A DNA stretch of 56,311 nucleotides, taken from assembly GCA_964402115.1 (NCBI GenBank), contig CAYOBW010000013.1, forward strand, positions 1 through 56,311, in the 5' to 3' direction. Both the position numbers and the translations under genes were made by a program. Below are positions 35,501 through 43,466 of this stretch, in pieces. How positions within the stretch are numbered: the stretch's first letter is position 1; each line of letters starts with the position of its first letter. The DNA is from CAYOBW01 sp964402115. GTDB lineage: Bacteria > Verrucomicrobiota > Kiritimatiellia > UBA8416 > CAYOBW01. The notes beneath the pieces were generated by a model, which had not been told where the DNA came from, made no database searches, and worked only from the letters and a program-made list of their open reading frames with translations.

Positions 35501-36016
35501 ACGAATAGCGTGGTCATTCCCGGCGGGGCATCCATCGAGGCCGGGGGATTCCTGCTGGTCTGGGCGGATGAGCAGTTGGGCTGGGTCGGGACCAACCTGC
35601 ACGTGAACTTGCGGCTGAGCGCCGAGGGCGAGGCCATCGCGCTGTTCCTGCCGGACGGGACGCTGGTGGATGCCGTGACATTCGGGCCGCAGCGGGCTGA
35701 TGTGGGGGAAGGGCGGTGGCCCGATGGCCAGAGCGCGATTCAGGAGCTGCCGATTCCGACGCCGGGAGCCCCCAACAGACTGTTCGCCGTGACATCGCTT
35801 CGGCTTGCAATCGTGGATACGAATCGGCTGGCGACCATCATCTGGAACACCCGACGGGGGAGGCGCTACCGGGTTGAGTACACCGATGTGCTTGGCCCGG
35901 GAACAGTCTGGTCGCCCTGCGGCGAGGATGTCACGGCGAACGGCACGTGGTTCCGCACGAATATCCTAACGGGGGCCTCGGTAAGCAACCGTTTCCTCCG
36001 GATCCGGCAGTTGTGA
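29579..36016 (+). CDS. Giant exported multidomain protein: six lamin-tail domains plus CotH-like domain
   Basis: This 2145-residue secreted protein has signal peptide MKPLSSAVTLPLALLLLGAA. Residues ~27-225 are a beta-rich module repeated twice in the protein at 37475. Residues ~236-418 are two ~90-residue Ig/cadherin-like repeats (both containing DxxGDTTHF). Lamin-tail domains (LTD) start near 430, 590, 719, 1608, 1772 and 1926, each opening with [VI]xI[NS]E and an [FIY][VI]EL[YHFR]N core. A carbohydrate-binding-like sandwich spans ~880-1010. Residues ~1175-1510 form a CotH-kinase-like domain (DVRERGNAKASGY, and LLLHDLDLAF with the Asp-x-Asp motif). LTD/CotH proteins are typical of large PVC surface or cell-wall proteins; function is unknown. 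No sorting signal is visible after the C-terminal NRFLRIRQL. Confidence 0.88.
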   Translation: MKPLSSAVTLPLALLLLGAAAAQARSGFYDFGTNPNLATEWTKYVSIPSDTVTFAWNGTDKDLDVVKPRGQGGAGLYCTGDTRSPADPVTLTVKSLSLTSGAWGFLGLMISAVPQPGYVSTYDDSYTLRLRPYGWPACRFEVARTYLDGTDSYLLYTGPEQPYAGPYVLGIERVGADYVFKVNGATLYTTGTAAGDFYDTAAKDALVYYQIVAAGEIDMAATVDDFGVPVAVTNVAVTLDGSVTGDSIASNAPAGTRVGRLSMVNTNRAGFAYALDAGGDTTHFDIPAGTSNLVIRSPLGAGPYTLKIVGAKPGFAVTNAFRIAVTAPMTVSLSGTFTTNTAAGVQIGTLNMVNAASQDGFAYALDARGDTTHFAIRDTSKLLTAAPLAAGSYEIVIMATHAADGFWVTNAFTITVIAPDPALLPSSRHTPVIISEIMYHPRGRGDGLSGEFVELYNTQLLDIDVGGWRLTGEIDYTFPPGTWLGGRRGLLVAQDPAAYREISNVLGPYAGALDNAGGTVRLRNRQGALLLEAAYSGAPPWPAAADGAGHSLTLARPDYGESDVRAWAASSTIGGTPNRPDANVRHGYEGVVINEFLAHTDPPLLDAIELFNASSAGVDLSGCWLSDSAATNRFRIPDGTVIGPRGFLVYSNQLGFALSMSGGGIYLVSANQAAVVNGVTYPAQANAVSCGRYPDGMPGLQPLSARTLGARNAPPLARDVVINELMYHPISGYERDQYIELHNRGVAAIGVGGWRFTDGVDFTIPAGTVIPPAGYLVIAANLTNLLARYPQLSAANAVGDFGGSLSFRGERLVLSRPEDPDLPFQDFVTVDEVTYADGWGRWTDGGGSSLELRDPRSDNQLGMNWAGSDETQKAPWTVVDYMDEVSNGSAELNGTSPYTSPFEVVALMAGEYVVDDIAMTSGSTTYFSDGFEAGTSGWTFRGSHHRSSVEAGQGHAGSAGLHIRSSDRGEFSGYYPFFENHAQKNMLTAPQPGAVARIQAKVRWLGGFPYLLMGCRGYWCATPGELVVPANLGSPGLRNSRYAGNAGPAIADVLHSPTLPPAGSSVVVTCRIHDPDGIGPVLLKYRVDPSYATNAIAMRDDGAGADGVAGDGIYTGVLPGQSSGALVAFVIDAADRTATPATSRYPSKVVPPGAPAPECLVGWGLTTANGIGMPTHRILVTAANRGILSTLGYTSKQLVDCTYIYGNRRAVYAADVRERGNAKASGYVVKLPKENRVLGSDEMTVLTSGGHYRVSYLPWLCREVGEPAGCAVPIAFAFGTGALTFLSDWLPPSTELCGNWFGDADPEVFKNLDYSVDAFGMITNRFGMKKTRYAALSVKRAMLHPNDDYAQVFKLARAANTTGNAEYIKRVEAVVNVRGWASYFALAGLFGDWDKYGYAYSHNYYVYIPRHDRAQLLLHDLDLAFASIGVQWPTGNTVPNRMFVNTPAFKRVYWSVLKDVADGPMLPQRSDVYFDRIRDTGIMNGLDLGDPATFKQGVATARAAVLAGLAAIEAPFAITTQGGADFAARINPVTLSGTAPVHVEAIRINGHDYAVDYPTLTGWELRVWLQPGANALDVVGYDHAGAVVGRDSTTVSYAGQEIVPDGRLVINEIMYHPAVPYASYVELRNLSTDTLNLGGLRIEGIDADIGYGNMIGPTGFVVIAGSLAGYQGAYTNAEAVVGAFNGTLDNRGETLRLLRPTGSSEWVEIDRVTYGNDLPWPRAADGGGCALQLVDGTRDNNRVGNWAVDRTRPFTPGRPNSVSASLPAFPTVWINEVMPTNRAAGGITDSAGDHDPWIELYNADGGAVDLGAGGFYLSHSYTNLTAWAFPAGAVVTNGSRLLVWADGEPGEGKLHTSFRLDGGAGCVVLAWVNGGRTTVVDAVSYGLLNGASSYGSYPEGDPFSRQVFYVPTPGVSNVALSGAPPVFINEWLADNKSTLADPSDGNFDDWFELYNAGPERIDLAGYRLNDRLHPTNSVVIPGGASIEAGGFLLVWADEQLGWVGTNLHVNLRLSAEGEAIALFLPDGTLVDAVTFGPQRADVGEGRWPDGQSAIQELPIPTPGAPNRLFAVTSLRLAIVDTNRLATIIWNTRRGRRYRVEYTDVLGPGTVWSPCGEDVTANGTWFRTNILTGASVSNRFLRIRQL

Positions 36017-36036
36017 GGGGCCGCGCATCTCGCCCT

Positions 36037-36058
36037 TCACCCTGTATAGAGCAGGTGA
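36037..36058. terminator. Hairpin between convergent genes
   Basis: TCACC-C-TG (36037-36044) pairs with CAGGTGA (36052-36058) with a single bulged C and a 7-base loop. It lies in the 82-bp gap between two convergent genes, so it may act as a bidirectional terminator, but the stem is short. Confidence 0.25.
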
Positions 36059-36098
36059 TGGCCGCCAAGAGGCACAAGAAGCTCAGAATGAAGGATCC

Positions 36099-36929
36099 TC
36101 AGCCCGCCGTGGAGGGGAATGGGCGAATCCTGGGCCAGGCACCGCACACCGATCCCTCGTGGAAAAGGATCTGGTTCTTGCCCAACGCGGCTTTCAGGGT
36201 GCCGGGCGAACCGTCAAACAGCTCGCCGCCGTGGACCAGGACGCAGTGTCCAAGGCGATCTTCAGGCAGAAGCTCGACGATTTCTTCAGCATCTCTTAAC
36301 ATGTATCGCCACGTTCGGCCGAGTTCGGCTATGTCCGGTGGGTCCCCGTCAAAGGCCAGTGTCTCGTAGTCAGCCCTGGTGTAGTGTGCCGAACGAGCGG
36401 CCTGCTCAAGAATGAATCCTGGGCTGAGTCCCGGGTCCTTTCCGCAGGTGGCCCAGACCAGGCAACCGAAGGTCTGCAGATGGGCGTGGCAATGGATGAT
36501 GTCGACCCAGTCTCTGACCTCGGCGCGACCCACCAGCGCCAGGGTCTTATTGGTTGCCAGGTCGAACGCGTGCAGTGCGAGCCCGAAATCGGGGTGCTCG
36601 ATGAGCGGGAAGAAGCGAAACGCGCTGTCCTGGACCCACTGCAGCACAACGCCCTCGGTTCCCAACGTCACTTCGGCCTCCACGAAGGTTGGGAACTCGC
36701 GCAGCGTTCGCACGTGATGTCCCGCCTGTATGAGTCTCTTCTTATCCTGCTCCCACGAGCTGAGTACGGCTGCTTGCGTGTCGTGGAACAAATCAACGTC
36801 ATGAGACACGCGGGCAGATGCAAGGATCTCGTTGAGGGCCGCTCCACCGGCCACGTAGCGTTCGCCGCGCGCAACGCGTTCGGCTGCCAGCAGACGGCAT
36901 ACCCTGCGTTGGTATTCCGTTAGAGACAT
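36099..36929 (-). CDS. AbiEii-like nucleotidyltransferase
   Basis: This 276-residue protein has a polymerase-beta-type nucleotidyltransferase signature near the N-terminus: GG at residues 28-29 (YVAGGAALNEIL), then Ser42-x-Asp44-x-Asp46 (ARVSHDVDLFHDT). Proteins of this type include AbiEii/AbiGii toxins of type IV toxin-antitoxin systems. The rest (ATNKTLALVGRAEVRDWVD, with the Lys and Asp pattern of AbiEii) also fits. AGGAAG about 8 bp upstream supports ATG at 36927-36929. The start lies inside the end of a small upstream ORF (10-bp overlap), a coupled two-gene arrangement like abiEi-abiEii. It interrupts a run of plus-strand surface-protein genes and may be a small mobile or defence cassette. 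Whether it is toxin or housekeeping is not clear. Confidence 0.75.
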   Translation of the reverse strand: MSLTEYQRRVCRLLAAERVARGERYVAGGAALNEILASARVSHDVDLFHDTQAAVLSSWEQDKKRLIQAGHHVRTLREFPTFVEAEVTLGTEGVVLQWVQDSAFRFFPLIEHPDFGLALHAFDLATNKTLALVGRAEVRDWVDIIHCHAHLQTFGCLVWATCGKDPGLSPGFILEQAARSAHYTRADYETLAFDGDPPDIAELGRTWRYMLRDAEEIVELLPEDRLGHCVLVHGGELFDGSPGTLKAALGKNQILFHEGSVCGAWPRIRPFPSTAG

Positions 36930-37141
36930 TTCAGCAGCTTCCTGGCTTGCACGTATGTGGCGCGATCGCCATGGCGTGCCAGCACGTTGAGGCATCGGCG
37001 CAGTTGATCTTCTGTTTGGGGTGAAAAGTCGTCGCGCAGGAACCAACCGCAACGCAGGCGGTTCTGCTCCCAAACTGCCAGCGTCTCCCTCCGAACATCG
37101 TCCAAGGAGGGTCGCGCCGTGTTGTCGGCTACTGCTTTCAC
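36920..37141 (-). CDS. Small hypothetical protein coupled to the AbiEii-like gene
   Basis: This ORF of about 73 residues ends SLDDVRRETLAVWEQNRL, LRDDFSPQTEDQLRRCLNVL and ARKLLKCL. It has the helix-rich, charged look of a small antitoxin or regulator, and its TAA overlaps the start of the nucleotidyltransferase gene. The start is uncertain: GTG at 37139-37141 gives a compact protein, while the frame remains open further upstream to 37300. No good ribosome site is visible at GTG. I do not recognise a family. Its arrangement suggests a partner for the AbiEii-like protein. Confidence 0.45.
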   Translation of the reverse strand: MKAVADNTARPSLDDVRRETLAVWEQNRLRCGWFLRDDFSPQTEDQLRRCLNVLARHGDRATYVQARKLLKCL

Positions 37142-37293
37142 CACCGTGAAGAGTACACCGCAACGCGCGCCGAAGCAAGGTGGAGTCGACCTGGAACAGC
37201 ACGTAGACGGAGCAGTCACCAGCGAACAGGCCAGTCGAAGGATGGGAAGCTGCCTTCTCCCGGTTTCGCGGGGCAGCCCATGGGTGCTTCTCG

Positions 37294-37358
37294 TGCGCAA
37301 ACGCGAAAGAGATTGTGCGCAAAGCGGGGTAGCCCATTCGTAGCGCTTCCCCTACCAT
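37294..37358 (+). promoter_or_regulatory. Promoter B: 22-bp-phased direct repeat (AraC-like operator)
   Basis: TGCGCAAA occurs at 37294-37301 and 37316-37323, exactly 22 bp apart, followed by GGGGTAGCCC and a TACCAT hexamer at 37353. It shares the half-sites, phase, GGGTAG block and -10 spacing of the sites at 18682 and 54331. The gene at 37475 starts about 110 bases past the inferred transcript start. Confidence 0.6.
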
Positions 37359-37474
37359 CTACAGTGGTTTACTGAGAAAAGTCGCAGGGCCGATTCGGCG
37401 TGCCGTGCGCGGGTGCGGGTAGGAAGCCGTCCGCCCGCGACGGCGGTGGGAACAGCGAGAGAGGAGCGTGCAGC

Positions 37475-40400
37475 ATGAAGACGCAGCAGCGGTCGATCCT
37501 GAGAACGGGTGTGGTTCGGTTCGTAACCGGGTTCTTGCTCGCGACGATTGCCGCCTGCGGCGTCGCGCTCACGGGCGCGGCGCGGGCAGCCGACAACGTG
37601 GGCACCGGCGGGACGATCACGTACACGGATGCCAGCGGGCTGAATCCTCAGGGCACGCCGATTGTCGGCGGCTATGTCGTGCACAAGTTTACTGCCGGTG
37701 CCACGCTGGTCCTTCCCGCGGCCGCGGCCGCCGATTACCTGATCGTGGGCGGCGGTGGTGGTGGCGGCAGGAGCTATGGCGCTGGCGGCGGTGCTGGCGG
37801 TATGCTGACAGGCTCCGGGTCCATTGCGCAGGGATCCTATCCCATCGTTGTGGGAACTGGCGGCGCCGGAGCCGCGGTGAACGGGGCGGGCACAACCGGG
37901 AACGACAGCACCTTTAGCGGTTTAACAGCCAAGGGTGGCGGCGGGGGCGGCAGCAGCGGTGTGGCAGGCAAGATTGGCGGCTCGGGCGGTGGCGGCGGGT
38001 CGTCATACGGATCTGGCACAGCAGGCCAAGGCAATAATGGCGGCAGTAGCAACACCTACGGCGGCGGGGGTGGTGGGGCCGGTGGCGCAGGCGCGAATGG
38101 ATCCTCAGGTAGTTCTACTGCCGGGGTAGGAGGCGCGGCTCGGGCGTCGTCGATCAGCGGCACGGCAACCTACTACGCTCAGGGCGGGTGTGCGTTCGCC
38201 GCCGTGAACAGCCCCAATTACGGCGGTGGGAACTCCGGCGCCACGGGAACAGCGAACACGGGGGGCGGCGGCGGTGCCTGGAACGGAACCTCCGTGGGCG
38301 CCGGCGGGTCGGGCATCGTCATCGTCAGGTATCCCTACGCCAGTGCTGACCCCGGCGTCCCTACGGTCGCGCGCCTGAGCCCCCCTGACAACGCCACCGA
38401 TGTAGGACTCAACAAGAACCTCGTGATCGACTTCGACAGGCTGATCGCCATCGGCACCGGCAACATCACACTCAAGAACCTGACCGACAATACGCAGACG
38501 ACCATCGACATTACCGACAGCGGCCAGGTGTCGGTGTCGGGGCCGACCCTCACGATCAATCCGACGGCGGATCTTGCGGAAGGCAAGGGCTATGCCGTCC
38601 GGATCGACGCTACCGCGATCAAGGACGCCTCCGGCGGCTTCTCCTTCGCCGGGATTTCCGATGACACGACTTGGGACTTCACCAGTTTGAATCGATTCAT
38701 AGAGTTCACCACGGACCCTGCCCTCAGCACCTTGTGGACAAGATACTCGTATTACGGCACGGCCCCCGTGGGTGCGGCGGTTTGGAACTCGACGGATCAC
38801 GACTTGGACCTGACGAAAGATGCCACAAGCGACTGGATCTTGGGGCTCTACCGGACGGACTTCTCGCGCTCGGCGAGCGAGCCGGTGAGCATGACGGTCA
38901 AGGCCCTCGGCAGACCCTTGCCCGGTTGGGGGTTCGTCGGGCTCATGATTACGGCCGTCCCGCAGCAGAACTACCTTGTCGGAGCCGGCGACAGCTACAC
39001 GTTCGCGATGGTTCCGGTAGACGCGACGACGTTCAAGTATGAGGTCAGGCGAACCTATGCCGACGGCACCGCTAACTATCAGTTGTACACAGGGTCCACC
39101 ATCGCTTTTGCCGGCCCGTACACGCTGAGTATCGTGCGCAACGGCGACCACTACCAGTTCATTGCCAACGGCACCACACTGTACACGACGACAGGTGTGT
39201 CACCCGACTTCTACAACGCTGCCAGCAAGGACTCGATGGTGTACTATCAAGTCGTGTTCGGCGGCAACGGCGCCATGACCGCAACGGTCGACGACTTCGG
39301 CATCGATACCACTGCGCCGGCCATTGCCACGCTGAACCCGGCGGACGACGCCACCGGCGTGGCGGTGGGTGCCAACCTAGTAGCGACCTTCACCGAGGGG
39401 ATCCGGAAGGGCACCGGCAACATCACTCTCAAGAAGAGCGACGGCTCGACGGTCGAGACCTTCGACGTGACCTCATCCGCCCAGCTCGTGTGGAGCGGCT
39501 CGACGGTCACCATTGACCCCGCCAGCGCCTTGGACGGGCTCACGGACTACTACGTGCAGATCGATTCCGGTGCCATCCGGGACTGGGCCGGCAACAGCTT
39601 CGCCGGCATCGCGGACTCCACCACGTGGAACTTCACCAGCACCACGACGGACACTTCTCCTCCGCAGCTATCCGGTCTGAGCCCGGCGGACGACGCGACG
39701 GGCGTGGAGGCGAACGCCAATCTGGTGGCGACTTTCAACGAGAATGTCCGGAAGGGCACCGGCAACATCACGCTCAAGAAGAGCAGCGACAACTCGACGG
39801 TCGAGACCTTTGACGTTGCCTCTTCCGCAAGAGTCACGGTGATCGGCGCGACGGTCACCATTGACCCTACCAGCAGCTTGGCGCTCGCCGCCGGCTACTA
39901 CCTGCTCATCGATAACAACACCATACAGGACGCGTCAGGCAACCCCTTTGCGGGCATTGCCACGTCCACCGAGTGGACCTTCACCACGTTCGTGCCTTAC
40001 TGGGACTTCTCCACGGATCCCGGTCTCGGCACCCTCTGGACACCTTACACATACTACCAGGACGGAGCCATCCCTCCACCCGCGGATGCAGCGACGTGGA
40101 ACGCGACGGACAAGGACTTGGATCTGGCGAAAGCCAGCGGAATCTGGATCATGGGACTCTATCGCACGGGATGCCTGCGATCGGCGACAGAGCCGGTGAG
40201 CCTGACGGTCAAGGCCCTCAGCCAGACCTCGCCCGGCTGGGGTTTCCTCGGCCTTATGGTCACCGCCGTCCAGCAGCAGAACTACCTCAGCGGAGCCGGC
40301 GACAGCTACACGTTCGCGATGGTTCCGCTAAGCGCGACGACGTTTCGCTATGAAATCAGGCGCACCTATGCGGATGGCGGCGCCACATTCCAGTTGTACA

Positions 40401-43201
40401 CAGGGTCCACCATCACCTTTGCAGGCCCTTACACGCTGAACGTTGTGCGCTACGGCGACCACTACCAGTTCATCGCCAACGGCACCACGCTCTATACGAC
40501 GACCGGTGTATCACCTGACTTCTACAATACCGCCAGCAAGGACTCGATGGTGTACTTTGAGGTCGTGTTCGGCGGTCAGGCCAACATGACTGCCACAGTG
40601 GACGACTTCGGCGTCGATACCACACCGCCGGCCATTGCCACGCTCAGCCCGGCGGACGACGCCGGCGGAGTGGCGGTCTCCGCCAATCTGGTGGCGACCT
40701 TCAGCGAGGTTATCCAGAAGGGCACCGGCAACGTCACGCTCAAGCAGAGCAGCGACAACTCGATTGTCGAGACCTTCGACGTCGCCTCCTCTCCAAGAGT
40801 CGTGGTGAGCGGCGCGACGGTCACCATCGATCCCACCAGCGACCTGGCGCCCGACACCGGCTACTACGTGCTGATCGACATCAGCGCCATCAAGGACAGT
40901 GTCGGCAACTCCTTCGCGGGCCTCTCCGGCGCCACCGACTGGAATTTCACCTCCGAAGCCACTCCCGGCGTGGCGGCTCCCGCGTTCGCGCTCCCCGCAG
41001 GCGGCTATCTCGGCGCGCAGAGCGTGACGATTAGCTGCGCGACCCCGGGCGCCACGATCCACTACACCACCAACGGCGACGATCCGACCACCGGATCGCC
41101 GGTCTACTCCGGCGCCATCGCGGTTCCCGTCAACACGACCGTGATCATCAAGGCGCTGGCGGTCAAAGCCGGCTACACGGACAGCGGCATCGCGAGCGCG
41201 ACGTATGTCACGTCCGACTCCGGGACTTGGACGAATCCCGCCGGCGGTTCGTGGGCGACCACGGGCAACTGGCTCAACGGCGTCGTCGCGCAAGGCAGCG
41301 ACGTGCCCGCCCTCTTCAACACGCTGACGCTGGGAGCGAACGCGACGGTGACCCTGGACGGTCCGCGCACCGTCGGCAGCCTGGCCTTCGCGGACGTGGG
41401 CAATGGCTACGACTGGACGATCAGCACCAGTGGGCCGTTGACCCTCGATGCCACGGGCACACCGGAGATTGGCGTTGCAAACCGGACTACCACGATCAGC
41501 GCCGTCGTGGCGGGAACGAAGGGCTTGGCGAAGACGGGCGCGGGCGTGCTGACGGTCTCCGGCAACAACAACTACGCCGGATCGACTACCGTCAACGGCG
41601 GCACCATCAAGATCGGCCATGCTGCGGCCTTGGGCGCAAGCGACACCGCCGTGACAAAGGTCATCGTGGCCTCCGGCGGTGCCGTGGATTTCAATGGTGT
41701 TCCGAACGCGATGTACGGATACACCATCGGCGGGGTGGGCCCGGACGGCAACGGCGCGCTGGTGAACAACGGTGTGACGATTAACAACGCGAATGCACAG
41801 ACGTCGAACATCAAGCTGTCAGGCAACGCCACAATTGGCGGTTTGGGTGACTGGGCGCTGTTGGCTTCCCTCTTCAATGCTAACTCCCTGGACCTCAGCG
41901 GATTCACGCTCACCAAGGCCGGGGCCAACATGGTCACGCTGTGCAACACCACGGTCAGTGACGGCAACATCACGGTTACCGGAGGCACGCTGAATCTCTA
42001 TGCGGGATCGTTGAACCAGCGTGGTACTTACATTCAAGGCTCCGGCACGATTACAATTGGCGACGGCTCCGGCAACGGTACGTTTCAACTGGCCGACACG
42101 TATCAAAGCGCGGGGAAGATCACTCGCCCCATTGCACTCAGTGGGGGCAGAATCCTTACACTTGCGGCATCCGCTGTCATCGATGCGCCCATCTATGTGC
42201 AGCCCAGCACCACCAGCATTGTGAACAACGGTAGTGGAGGGAACTTGACATTGCAGACGGGCGCCGTGACCGGCAGCGGCACGATCACCGTGGGCAGCAT
42301 CAACAGTTCCGGCAGCGTCTACCTCTCGGGCGACTGCAGCGGCTTCGCGGGCGTGATCAACTTCGTCGACATCAGTACCGGCACGAACCTACGGTTGCTG
42401 GGCAGTGCGAGCAACTTCAGCGGCGCTACGTTCAGCCTGAGCGGCGACGTGGTAACGAGCGGGCGGATGATCATCTGGGATGGCACTGGTGGCGCCACGC
42501 TGCAGATGGGCGCGCTGTCGGGTACGGGCGGTGTTATCGGTGGCGGCGCCTCGTTCGGCGGCAATGCCTTCACGCTTCAGGTGGGGGCGTTGGGCCGCGA
42601 CACGGCCTTCGGCGGGATCATCCAGAATAGCGGTTCCAACGCGGTTGGCTTGAGCAAGGTTGGCAACGGCACACAGATGCTGTCTGGGGCCAATACGTAC
42701 AGCGGCGGGACGACTATCTTCGCGGGGACGCTGCTGGTCAACAACGCGACCGGCTCCGGCACGGGCACTGGCCCCGTGTCTGTTCAGGCCAACGGGACGC
42801 TGGGAGGGAACGGGGCTGGGAGGATCAGTGGCCTGGTGACCGTGACAAGCGGCGGCACGCTTTCCCCGGGGAGCAGCGGCGTGGGTACGCTGCTGGCGAC
42901 GCAGTTGACCGTCGAGGAGAACGCGGCGCTGGCCTGGGATGCGCAGTCGGGCAGTGCGGACATCGTCGCTGTGAGCGGCGCGCTCACTCTGCCGTCGCAA
43001 ATGGCGGTGCGCGTCAATAGGCTCAGCCCCAGCGAACTGGGGGGGGCGGTGCTGTTCACCTACGGGTCCTACAGCGGGCCGGAGGCCATTGCACTGACCG
43101 TGACCGGCGCCACCGGCACGATCCTGGCGAAGAACGATGCGGCCAACCACCGCATCGTGCTGGAGGTCGTGACGCAGGGGACGGTCTTCAGCGTGCGGTG
43201 A
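37475..43201 (+). CDS. Large exported glycine-rich/Big_5/beta-repeat surface protein
   Basis: This 1908-residue secreted protein has a signal peptide at about residues 1-37. Residues ~40-290 are a glycine-rich domain introduced by TGGTITYTDASGLNPQ and closed by SGIVIVRYPY. SbsA-like Ig (Big_5) domains lie at ~295-405, ~613-715, ~725-835 and ~1049-1155 (LSPADDATGV pattern). Two copies of a ~205-residue beta-rich module occur at ~407-612 and ~839-1048, which also begins the protein at 29579. A chitobiase-C-terminal-like domain follows at ~1165-1245 (ATPGATIHYTTNGDDPTTGS), then autotransporter-associated beta-strand repeats to the end (GLAKTGAGVLTVSGNNNYAG, KVGNGTQMLSGANTYSGG). No autotransporter barrel is present. 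GAGGAG, 8 bp before ATG 37475, fixes the start. A role in adhesion or glycan binding at the surface is likely. Confidence 0.85.
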   Translation: MKTQQRSILRTGVVRFVTGFLLATIAACGVALTGAARAADNVGTGGTITYTDASGLNPQGTPIVGGYVVHKFTAGATLVLPAAAAADYLIVGGGGGGGRSYGAGGGAGGMLTGSGSIAQGSYPIVVGTGGAGAAVNGAGTTGNDSTFSGLTAKGGGGGGSSGVAGKIGGSGGGGGSSYGSGTAGQGNNGGSSNTYGGGGGGAGGAGANGSSGSSTAGVGGAARASSISGTATYYAQGGCAFAAVNSPNYGGGNSGATGTANTGGGGGAWNGTSVGAGGSGIVIVRYPYASADPGVPTVARLSPPDNATDVGLNKNLVIDFDRLIAIGTGNITLKNLTDNTQTTIDITDSGQVSVSGPTLTINPTADLAEGKGYAVRIDATAIKDASGGFSFAGISDDTTWDFTSLNRFIEFTTDPALSTLWTRYSYYGTAPVGAAVWNSTDHDLDLTKDATSDWILGLYRTDFSRSASEPVSMTVKALGRPLPGWGFVGLMITAVPQQNYLVGAGDSYTFAMVPVDATTFKYEVRRTYADGTANYQLYTGSTIAFAGPYTLSIVRNGDHYQFIANGTTLYTTTGVSPDFYNAASKDSMVYYQVVFGGNGAMTATVDDFGIDTTAPAIATLNPADDATGVAVGANLVATFTEGIRKGTGNITLKKSDGSTVETFDVTSSAQLVWSGSTVTIDPASALDGLTDYYVQIDSGAIRDWAGNSFAGIADSTTWNFTSTTTDTSPPQLSGLSPADDATGVEANANLVATFNENVRKGTGNITLKKSSDNSTVETFDVASSARVTVIGATVTIDPTSSLALAAGYYLLIDNNTIQDASGNPFAGIATSTEWTFTTFVPYWDFSTDPGLGTLWTPYTYYQDGAIPPPADAATWNATDKDLDLAKASGIWIMGLYRTGCLRSATEPVSLTVKALSQTSPGWGFLGLMVTAVQQQNYLSGAGDSYTFAMVPLSATTFRYEIRRTYADGGATFQLYTGSTITFAGPYTLNVVRYGDHYQFIANGTTLYTTTGVSPDFYNTASKDSMVYFEVVFGGQANMTATVDDFGVDTTPPAIATLSPADDAGGVAVSANLVATFSEVIQKGTGNVTLKQSSDNSIVETFDVASSPRVVVSGATVTIDPTSDLAPDTGYYVLIDISAIKDSVGNSFAGLSGATDWNFTSEATPGVAAPAFALPAGGYLGAQSVTISCATPGATIHYTTNGDDPTTGSPVYSGAIAVPVNTTVIIKALAVKAGYTDSGIASATYVTSDSGTWTNPAGGSWATTGNWLNGVVAQGSDVPALFNTLTLGANATVTLDGPRTVGSLAFADVGNGYDWTISTSGPLTLDATGTPEIGVANRTTTISAVVAGTKGLAKTGAGVLTVSGNNNYAGSTTVNGGTIKIGHAAALGASDTAVTKVIVASGGAVDFNGVPNAMYGYTIGGVGPDGNGALVNNGVTINNANAQTSNIKLSGNATIGGLGDWALLASLFNANSLDLSGFTLTKAGANMVTLCNTTVSDGNITVTGGTLNLYAGSLNQRGTYIQGSGTITIGDGSGNGTFQLADTYQSAGKITRPIALSGGRILTLAASAVIDAPIYVQPSTTSIVNNGSGGNLTLQTGAVTGSGTITVGSINSSGSVYLSGDCSGFAGVINFVDISTGTNLRLLGSASNFSGATFSLSGDVVTSGRMIIWDGTGGATLQMGALSGTGGVIGGGASFGGNAFTLQVGALGRDTAFGGIIQNSGSNAVGLSKVGNGTQMLSGANTYSGGTTIFAGTLLVNNATGSGTGTGPVSVQANGTLGGNGAGRISGLVTVTSGGTLSPGSSGVGTLLATQLTVEENAALAWDAQSGSADIVAVSGALTLPSQMAVRVNRLSPSELGGAVLFTYGSYSGPEAIALTVTGATGTILAKNDAANHRIVLEVVTQGTVFSVR

Positions 43202-43466
43202 CATGACGTTTCTGGGAAGACGGCTAAGTGCGGCCTGCGGTCGGCCGGGAAACGTGCTCGCGCACCTGACCGCCACCCTTGCTCGGACACCCTTACTCGA
43301 CCGGCTTACGCGGGAGCAAAGGCAGACGCAGAGTTGACGAAGGAACGAGAACTGCCGATTGGTCATGGGTCTTCGTCTCGAGCTGTGTTCATCTGCGTGC
43401 ATCTGTGGTTCGCAACTGCCCAATTGAGTGTGACATTCGGTCGAGACCGCGAGAGGAGCGCGTAAC
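43202..43466 (+). other. Intergenic region with CATCTG-type repeat
   Basis: This 265-bp gap has no supported gene. Two copies of CATCTGYG, 10 bp apart (43390 and 43400), are embedded in a stretch (CATCTGTGGTT) that resembles a dispersed CACAGATG-type intergenic repeat I have seen in other environmental bacterial contigs. AGGAGCG just before 43467 is the ribosome site of the next gene. No TGCGCAAA motif is present, so expression may depend on read-through from the previous gene. Confidence 0.4.

Noticed and set aside
36001..36016. PEP-CTERM or Por-type sorting signal at the end of the giant protein
   Set aside because: The C-terminus NRFLRIRQL lacks a PEP motif, membrane helix and basic tail; the glycine-rich proteins also lack one.
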